DNA of 64,000 nt, taken from the NCBI RefSeq assembly GCF_022533585.1, contig NZ_CP092827.1, positions 1-64,000 on the forward strand, read 5' to 3'. The position numbers were made by a program, and so were the translations under genes. Position 1 is the first letter of the stretch, and every line of letters starts with the position of its first letter. Positions 58,907 to 64,000 of the stretch are shown one piece after another. The stretch comes from Pseudomonas sp. LS.1a (GTDB taxonomy: Bacteria; Pseudomonadota; Gammaproteobacteria; Pseudomonadales; Pseudomonadaceae). The notes beneath the pieces were generated by a model that had not been told where the DNA came from, did no database searches, and saw only the letters and a program-made list of their open reading frames with translations.

Positions 58907-60496
58907 ATGAGTGCAGTGATCGACGACCACGCCCACGGCCATGAGCATGCACACGGCCCGGCCAAGGGCCTGATGCGCTGGGTGCTGACCACCAACCACA
59001 AGGACATCGGCACGATGTACCTGTGGTTCAGCTTCCTGATGTTCCTGCTCGGTGGCTCGTTCGCCATGGTGATCCGCGCCGAGCTGTTCCAGCCCGGCCT
59101 GCAAATCGTCCAGCCGGAGTTCTTCAACCAGATGACCACCATGCACGGCCTGATCATGGTGTTCGGTGCGGTGATGCCGGCCTTCGTCGGCCTGGCCAAC
59201 TGGATGATCCCGCTGATGATCGGTGCGCCCGACATGGCCCTGCCGCGGATGAACAACTTCAGCTTCTGGCTGCTGCCGGCGGCTTTCCTGCTGCTGGTCT
59301 CGACCCTGTTCAGCCCGGGCGGCGGGCCCAACTTCGGCTGGACCTTCTACGCCCCGCTGTCCACCACCTATGCGCCGGCCAGCGTCACCTTCTTCATCTT
59401 TGCCATCCACCTGATGGGCATCAGCTCGATCATGGGCGCGATCAACGTGATTGCCACCATCCTCAACCTGCGTGCCCCGGGCATGACCCTGATGAAGATG
59501 CCGCTGTTCGTCTGGACCTGGCTGATTACCGCGTTCCTGCTGATTGCGGTGATGCCGGTGCTGGCCGGCGTGGTGACCATGATGCTGATGGACATCCACT
59601 TCGGCACCAGCTTCTTCAGTGCCGCCGGCGGTGGTGACCCGGTGCTGTTCCAGCACGTGTTCTGGTTCTTCGGCCACCCCGAGGTGTACATCATGATCCT
59701 GCCGGCCTTCGGCGCGGTCAGTTCGATCATCCCGGCGTTCTCGCGCAAACCACTGTTCGGCTATACCTCGATGGTGTACGCCACCGGCGCCATCGCCTTC
59801 CTGTCGTTCATCGTCTGGGCCCACCACATGTTCGTGGTCGGTATCCCGGTGGTCGGCGAGCTGTTCTTCATGTACGCCACCATGCTGATCGCCGTGCCTA
59901 CCGGGGTGAAGGTGTTCAACTGGGTCAGCACCATGTGGGAAGGCTCGCTGACCTTCGAGACGCCGATGCTGTTCGCCATCGCCTTCGTCATCCTGTTCAC
60001 CATCGGCGGTTTCAGCGGGCTGATGCTGGCGATCGCCCCGGCGGACTTCCAGTACCACGACACCTACTTCGTGGTGGCGCACTTCCACTATGTGCTGGTG
60101 CCTGGGGCGATCTTCGGCATCTTCGCCTCGGCCTACTACTGGCTGCCGAAGTGGACCGGCCACATGTACGACGAAACCCTCGGCAAGCTGCACTTCTGGC
60201 TATCGTTCGTCGGCATGAACATGGCCTTCTTCCCCATGCACTTCGTGGGGTTGGCCGGCATGCCACGGCGGATTCCCGACTACAACCTGCAGTTCGCCGA
60301 CTTCAACATGGTGTCGTCGATCGGCGCGTTCATGTTCGGCGCCACGCAGATCTTCTTCCTGTTCATCGTCATCAAGTGTATCCGTGGCGGCGCGCCGGCA
60401 CCGGCCAAGCCCTGGGATGGCGCCGAGGGCCTGGAGTGGTCGATCCCTTCGCCTGCGCCGTATCACACCTTCCAGACGCCACCGGAAGTGAAATAG
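58907..60496 (+). CDS. coxA: Cytochrome c oxidase subunit I
   Basis: 529-residue catalytic subunit holding heme a and the heme a3-CuB centre; 12 helices. Motifs: MTTMHGLIMVFGAVMPAFVGLANWMIP, FWFFGHPEVYIMILPAFG (CuB His, cross-linked Tyr), WAHHMFVVG and YYDTYFVVAHFHYVL-type ending QYHDTYFVVAHFHYV. ATG 58907 (MSAVIDDHAHGHEHAHG, His-rich N-terminus) has a GGAGA site upstream. Confidence 0.97.
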   Translation: MSAVIDDHAHGHEHAHGPAKGLMRWVLTTNHKDIGTMYLWFSFLMFLLGGSFAMVIRAELFQPGLQIVQPEFFNQMTTMHGLIMVFGAVMPAFVGLANWMIPLMIGAPDMALPRMNNFSFWLLPAAFLLLVSTLFSPGGGPNFGWTFYAPLSTTYAPASVTFFIFAIHLMGISSIMGAINVIATILNLRAPGMTLMKMPLFVWTWLITAFLLIAVMPVLAGVVTMMLMDIHFGTSFFSAAGGGDPVLFQHVFWFFGHPEVYIMILPAFGAVSSIIPAFSRKPLFGYTSMVYATGAIAFLSFIVWAHHMFVVGIPVVGELFFMYATMLIAVPTGVKVFNWVSTMWEGSLTFETPMLFAIAFVILFTIGGFSGLMLAIAPADFQYHDTYFVVAHFHYVLVPGAIFGIFASAYYWLPKWTGHMYDETLGKLHFWLSFVGMNMAFFPMHFVGLAGMPRRIPDYNLQFADFNMVSSIGAFMFGATQIFFLFIVIKCIRGGAPAPAKPWDGAEGLEWSIPSPAPYHTFQTPPEVK

Positions 60497-60506
60497 GAAC
60501 CGTGCC

Positions 60507-61073
60507 ATGAACGGCCTTTCGCTGAAGCGCCTGGTGTTGCGCCTGCTGATGCTGACGGTGGTGATGTTCGCCTTCGGCTTTGCCCTGGTGCCTATCTATG
60601 ACGTGATGTGCAAGGCCTTCGGCATCAACGGCAAGACCGGTGGGCAGTATGAAGGCAGCCAGACCAGCGACCCCACGCGGTCGGTGCGGGTGCAGTTCAT
60701 GTCGACCAATGCCAGCGACATGGTCTGGGACTTCTACTCCACCGCCGATCAGTTGGAGGTCAACCCGGGGGCGGTGAACCAGATGATCTTCATCGCTCAC
60801 AACCCGACCGACCGGCCGATGAGTGCGCAAGCCATCCCCAGCATCACCCCGGCCGAGGCCGCGGCGTACTTCCACAAGACCGAGTGCTTCTGCTTTACCC
60901 AGCAGGTGCTGCAGCCCGGCGAACGCATCGAGATGCCGGTGCGCTTCATCGTCGACCGCGACCTGCCGGCCAGCGTGAAGCACCTGACACTGGCCTACAC
61001 CTTGTTCGACATCACCGCTCGCCACCCGCCGGTCGCGCATGTCGCGGCCCAGGACGTCCAGGGCGCCCGTTAA
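60507..61073 (+). CDS. ctaG: Cytochrome c oxidase assembly protein CtaG (Cox11)
   Basis: 188 residues: one N-terminal membrane helix (LVLRLLMLTVVMFAFGFALVPIYDVMCKAFGI) and a periplasmic copper domain with the CFCF motif in KTECFCFTQQ. Delivers copper to CuB of subunit I. Placed between coxA and coxC, as usual, 10 bp after coxA. Confidence 0.95.
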   Translation: MNGLSLKRLVLRLLMLTVVMFAFGFALVPIYDVMCKAFGINGKTGGQYEGSQTSDPTRSVRVQFMSTNASDMVWDFYSTADQLEVNPGAVNQMIFIAHNPTDRPMSAQAIPSITPAEAAAYFHKTECFCFTQQVLQPGERIEMPVRFIVDRDLPASVKHLTLAYTLFDITARHPPVAHVAAQDVQGAR

Positions 61074-61089
61074 GGGAAGGAGAACAGCA

Positions 61090-61977
61090 ATGGCAAGTCA
61101 TGAGCACTACTACGTCCCGGCGCAGAGCAAGTGGCCGATCATCGCCACCATCGGCATGTTCATCACGGTGTTCGGCCTGGGTACCTGGTTCAACGACATG
61201 AAGGCTGGCCACCCCGAGTCGCACGGGCCGCTGATCTTCTTCATCGGCGCGTTGTTCCTGGCCTACATGCTGTTCGGCTGGTTCGGTTCGGTGGTACGGG
61301 AGAGCCGCGCGGGGCTGTACAGCCCGCAGCTGGACCGCTCGTTCCGCTGGGGCATGAGCTGGTTCATCTTCTCCGAGGTGATGTTCTTCCTGGCCTTCTT
61401 CGGTGCGCTGTTCTACGTGCGCGTGCTGGCCGGGCCGTGGCTTGGCGGTGAAGGGGCCAAGGGTGTTGCGCACATGTTGTGGCCGACCTTCGAATTCACC
61501 TGGCCGCTGCTGCACACGCCCGACCCGAAACTGTTCCCGCCGCCCAAGGAAGTGATCGACCCGTGGCACCTGCCGCTGATCAACACCATCTTGCTGGTCA
61601 GTTCCAGCGTGACCATCACCATCGCCCACCATGCCCTGCGCCGTGACCACCGTGGCCCGCTGAAATTCTGGATGGCGCTGACCATCATCCTGGGCGCCAG
61701 CTTCATCGCGTTGCAGGCCTACGAGTACCACGAGGCCTATACCAAGCTGGGGTTGACCCTGGGGTCGGGGATCTATGGCGCGACGTTCTTCATGCTAACC
61801 GGCTTCCACGGCGCCCACGTTACCTTGGGCACGATCATCCTGATCGTGATGTTCGTGCGCATCTTGCGCGGGCATTTCAACCCGGAGAAACACTTTGGTT
61901 TCGAGGCGGCCAGTTGGTACTGGCATTTCGTCGATGTGGTGTGGGTGGGGTTGTTCATCTTTGTCTATGTGTTGTGA
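61090..61977 (+). CDS. coxC: Cytochrome c oxidase subunit III
   Basis: 295 residues with seven predicted helices; the family core FIFSEVMFFLAFFGALFY and LQAYEYHEAYTKLGLTLGSGIYGATFFMLTGFHGAHVTLG is clear, as is the C-terminal WYWHFVDVVWVGLFIFVYV. Last structural subunit of the operon. A lone REP half-site (CCCGCTCCCACAGG) follows the stop. Confidence 0.96.
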   Translation: MASHEHYYVPAQSKWPIIATIGMFITVFGLGTWFNDMKAGHPESHGPLIFFIGALFLAYMLFGWFGSVVRESRAGLYSPQLDRSFRWGMSWFIFSEVMFFLAFFGALFYVRVLAGPWLGGEGAKGVAHMLWPTFEFTWPLLHTPDPKLFPPPKEVIDPWHLPLINTILLVSSSVTITIAHHALRRDHRGPLKFWMALTIILGASFIALQAYEYHEAYTKLGLTLGSGIYGATFFMLTGFHGAHVTLGTIILIVMFVRILRGHFNPEKHFGFEAASWYWHFVDVVWVGLFIFVYVL

Positions 61978-62013
61978 ATAAAGAACCCGCTCCCACAGGG
62001 GTAGGTGAGAACT

Positions 62014-62217
62014 TCAGAAGGGGGCGTGCGAGACGAGCTGACCGCTGATGAAGCCCCAGGCCACCAGGCCGATGGTCAGGGCCGCCAGGGTCACCCGCAC
62101 GGTCAGCGCTTTCAGCAAACGGGTCGAGTTTTCATCGTCCTTGACCAGAAACACCAGGCCACTGAACAGGCTGGCAATCGTGGCCAACAGCATCAGGACA
62201 ATCGCGGCCTTGAGCAT
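62014..62217 (-). CDS. Twin-transmembrane small protein (DUF2909)
   Basis: 67 residues with two hydrophobic helices (MLKAAIVLMLLATIASLFSGLVFLV; VTLAALTIGLVAWGFISG) around a short charged loop. Oriented against the cox genes and divergent from the SURF1 gene, a conserved position in Pseudomonas; possibly an oxidase assembly helper, but that is inference. Confidence 0.85.
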   Translation of the reverse strand: MLKAAIVLMLLATIASLFSGLVFLVKDDENSTRLLKALTVRVTLAALTIGLVAWGFISGQLVSHAPF

Positions 62218-62280
62218 GGCGATACTCCGGGGGGATGCGGTGATGTGGATAAGTATAGCGATCGGCCCGGCGAGGCTCCG

Positions 62281-63018
62281 ATGAGGCCGTTTCGTCCGGG
62301 CTGGGTACCAACCCTGATGGTGCTTGCGCTGCTGCCGGGGTTGATCGCGCTTGGCTGCTGGCAACTCGGCCGTGCCGAGGAAAAGCGCGTGCTGCTGGCC
62401 GCCTATGCCGAGCGGCGGATCGAAGCGCCCTTGGCCACGGCCCAGCTGACCGCGAACCAGGACAATGCCTTCCGCCGCGTGCATCTCCATGGCCGCTTCG
62501 ACGCCGGGCACAGCCTGTTGCTGGACAACCGCATGCGCGATGGCCAGGCCGGTGTCGAGCTGCTGCAACCCTTCCACGACCAGGCTAGCGGCCAGTGGCT
62601 GTTGGTCAACCGCGGCTGGCTACCCTGGCCGGATCGCCGCGTGCCTGTGCATTTCGATACCCCTGCCCAGGCGTTGGCGCTGGATGCCTCGGTATATGTC
62701 GCGCCTGGCAGCACATTCCAGTTGCATCCCGACCCTGCAGGCGGCCAGTGGCCGCACCTGCTGACCGCCGTGGATGCCGCCCAGCTATGGCAACAGCTCG
62801 ATCGCGAAGGCTTCGCCCATGAGCTGCGCCTGGAGCCCGGCCCGGCGACCTATCGCCTGGACTGGCCGGTCGTTGCCATGGGCCCGGAAAAACACCTGGG
62901 CTACGCCGTGCAATGGTTCGCCCTGGCAACCACTTTGGTACTGCTCTACCTCTACTTCGGCTGGCACCACAACAAGGAGAAACCCCATGGCCACCGCCAC
63001 TCCACTGGAAGTGCCTGA
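62281..63018 (+). CDS. SURF1-family oxidase assembly protein
   Basis: 245 residues: N-terminal helix (VPTLMVLALLPGLIALGCWQLGRAEEKR), periplasmic domain with RRVHLHGRFDAGHSLLLDNRM, and C-terminal helix (YAVQWFALATTLVLLYLYFGW). SURF1 helps place heme a into subunit I. A DnaA box lies just upstream at 62244-62252. The 3' end overlaps the next gene by 32 bp. Confidence 0.93.
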   Translation: MRPFRPGWVPTLMVLALLPGLIALGCWQLGRAEEKRVLLAAYAERRIEAPLATAQLTANQDNAFRRVHLHGRFDAGHSLLLDNRMRDGQAGVELLQPFHDQASGQWLLVNRGWLPWPDRRVPVHFDTPAQALALDASVYVAPGSTFQLHPDPAGGQWPHLLTAVDAAQLWQQLDREGFAHELRLEPGPATYRLDWPVVAMGPEKHLGYAVQWFALATTLVLLYLYFGWHHNKEKPHGHRHSTGSA

Positions 63019-63568
63019 ACGTAGCAAACCCAGAGCCCGCGGGCGTTTGCAGCTTGTCCTGATCCTGCTGGTGGTGCTCGGGCCGATGGTCCTGGCCACC
63101 AGCATGTACAAGCTCAAGTTCTGGGTGCCGGAAGGCCGCAGCTACCACGGCGCCATGATCGGCAACGGTGAAAGCCGCGCCGATCTCGGCGTGGCAGGCC
63201 AGGACGAGCACTGGCAGCTGCTGGTGAGCGCGCCCGAGGTGTGTGCCGAGGACTGCCAGCGCCTGGTGTACCTGGCCCGGCAGATCCAGGTTGGTCTGGG
63301 CCGCGATGCCAGCCGTGCCAGCCATGCGCTGGCGACCGCCCAGCCGCTGAGCGCCGACTACCAGGCGCTGATTGGCCGTGAGTATCCGCAGCTGCAACGC
63401 TACCCGCTGGATGCGCAACGCTACCTGCAGCAGGTCGGTGAGGCCGGCCCGCAGCTGTGGATCGTCGACCCGCACGGCAACCTGGTGCTGCGCTACGACG
63501 CCAAGGTCAACGGCAAGCATGTGCTGGACGACCTGCGCCACCTGCTCAAGCTGTCCAACATTGGCTAG
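62987..63568 (+). CDS. Membrane-anchored thioredoxin-fold-like cox accessory protein
   Basis: 193 residues: a basic cytoplasmic N-terminus, one helix (LQLVLILLVVLGPMVLATSMY) and a periplasmic part ending PQLWIVDPHGNLVLRYDAKVNGKHVLDDLRHLL, which resembles the end of SCO-like proteins, but the CxxxC copper motif is absent (only CAEDC near residue 85). AAGGAG lies before ATG 62987. It sits between SURF1 and heme A synthase; role in oxidase assembly inferred. Confidence 0.8.
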   Translation: MATATPLEVPERSKPRARGRLQLVLILLVVLGPMVLATSMYKLKFWVPEGRSYHGAMIGNGESRADLGVAGQDEHWQLLVSAPEVCAEDCQRLVYLARQIQVGLGRDASRASHALATAQPLSADYQALIGREYPQLQRYPLDAQRYLQQVGEAGPQLWIVDPHGNLVLRYDAKVNGKHVLDDLRHLLKLSNIG

Positions 63569-63577
63569 GAGCCTGCC

Positions 63578-64000
63578 ATGGCCAGACCCGGATTCCGCCT
63601 TGCTGTGTTCGCCACCCTGCTGGCACTGCTGGTCGTCCTGCTCGGTGCCTATACCCGCCTGACCCACGCCGGCCTCGGCTGCCCTGACTGGCCGGGTTGC
63701 TACGGCTTCATCAGCGTGCCCAAGAGCGAAGCGCAGCTGGCCCATGCCGAGCTGCATTTCCCCGAGCACCCGGTGGAAGCTGCCAAGGGCTGGGCCGAGA
63801 TGGTCCACCGCTACTTTGCCGGCACCCTGGCGATGGTCATAGCCCTGCTCGCCGTGCAGGCGCTGCGCCGGCATGCCCGCGATGGCCAGCCTTATCGCCT
63901 GCCCTTGCTGTTGCTGGGCGTGGTGCTGGCCCAGGCCGCCTTCGGCATGTGGACGGTCACCCTCAAGCTGTGGCCGCAGGTGGTCACCGCGCATCTACTC
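63578..64000 (+). CDS. ctaA: Heme A synthase (CtaA/COX15), cut by the window edge
   Basis: The first 141 residues of a polytopic membrane enzyme oxidising heme O to heme A. TRLTHAGLGCPDWPGCYG near residue 27 and the heme-ligand region EMVHRYFAGTLAM are diagnostic. It starts 9 bp after the preceding gene; heme O synthase would be expected just beyond the window. Confidence 0.93.
   Translation, partial: MARPGFRLAVFATLLALLVVLLGAYTRLTHAGLGCPDWPGCYGFISVPKSEAQLAHAELHFPEHPVEAAKGWAEMVHRYFAGTLAMVIALLAVQALRRHARDGQPYRLPLLLLGVVLAQAAFGMWTVTLKLWPQVVTAHLL

Overview
The window is a GC-rich stretch of a fluorescent Pseudomonas chromosome, most likely the P. putida group. It starts exactly at the GTG of dnaA and runs clockwise from the replication origin. 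The placement rests on gene order (dnaA-dnaN-recF-gyrB, sulfide module, glyQS, trkA-rsmB-fmt-def, dprA, hemF-aroE, choline-sulfate genes, trpBA/trpI, prlC, carbonic anhydrase, cox operon), on the protein sequences, and on many P. putida-type REP palindromes (TGTGGGAGCGGG...). No rRNA, tRNA, CRISPR, prophage or transposase gene was seen. Almost everything is core genome.

Layout. 0-6.3 kb: replication genes closed by a 23-bp-stem bidirectional terminator. 6.3-11.4 kb: an RcnB-like protein, then a sulfide-oxidation module (a FisR-like sigma54 activator divergent from persulfide dioxygenase, sulfide:quinone oxidoreductase and a TauE-type permease). 11.4-16 kb: LysR regulator, GMC oxidoreductase, MFS transporter with an unusual extracytoplasmic insert. 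16-28.7 kb: housekeeping genes (plsC-like, gmhB, glyS, glyQ, tag, lauroyl transferase, TPR protein, trkA, rsmB, fmt, def, dprA, tsaC). 28.7-32.8 kb: a DUF6124-type small gene with a long leader, a large inverted repeat, qor, hemF, aroE. 32.8-38 kb: choline-sulfate cluster (SulP transporter, choX, betC, LysR regulator), in which the SulP gene is frameshifted in its STAS domain. 38-43 kb: small enzymes, trpBA and trpI, DUF883, dodecin. 43-50.6 kb: paired DUF1161 proteins, luciferase-like monooxygenase, two tandem lipoproteins, a lipoprotein metalloprotease, HAD phosphatase, gamma carbonic anhydrase, prlC-yheV. 50.6-56.6 kb: a second, diverged M3 peptidase, a radical SAM gene with a LexA box, beta carbonic anhydrase and a SulP transporter. 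56.7-64 kb: caa3-type cytochrome oxidase operon with assembly factors, ending inside heme A synthase.

Most notable signals. (1) Perfect TTATCCACA DnaA boxes occur 18 times. Sixteen lie between 14.0 and 39.7 kb and six lie within 3.1 kb at 34.36-37.42 kb, often inside genes and in less favoured codons; this suggests a DnaA-titrating domain downstream of dnaA. (2) Six ACTGYCA repeats sit in front of the sulfide operon, beside a regulator that keeps the C-x10-C-x6-C spacing of the sulfane-sulfur sensor FisR. (3) The SulP frameshift falls exactly on a GGGGGGA heptamer that fits a -1 slippery site. (4) A perfect LexA box lies 16 bp ahead of the radical SAM gene.
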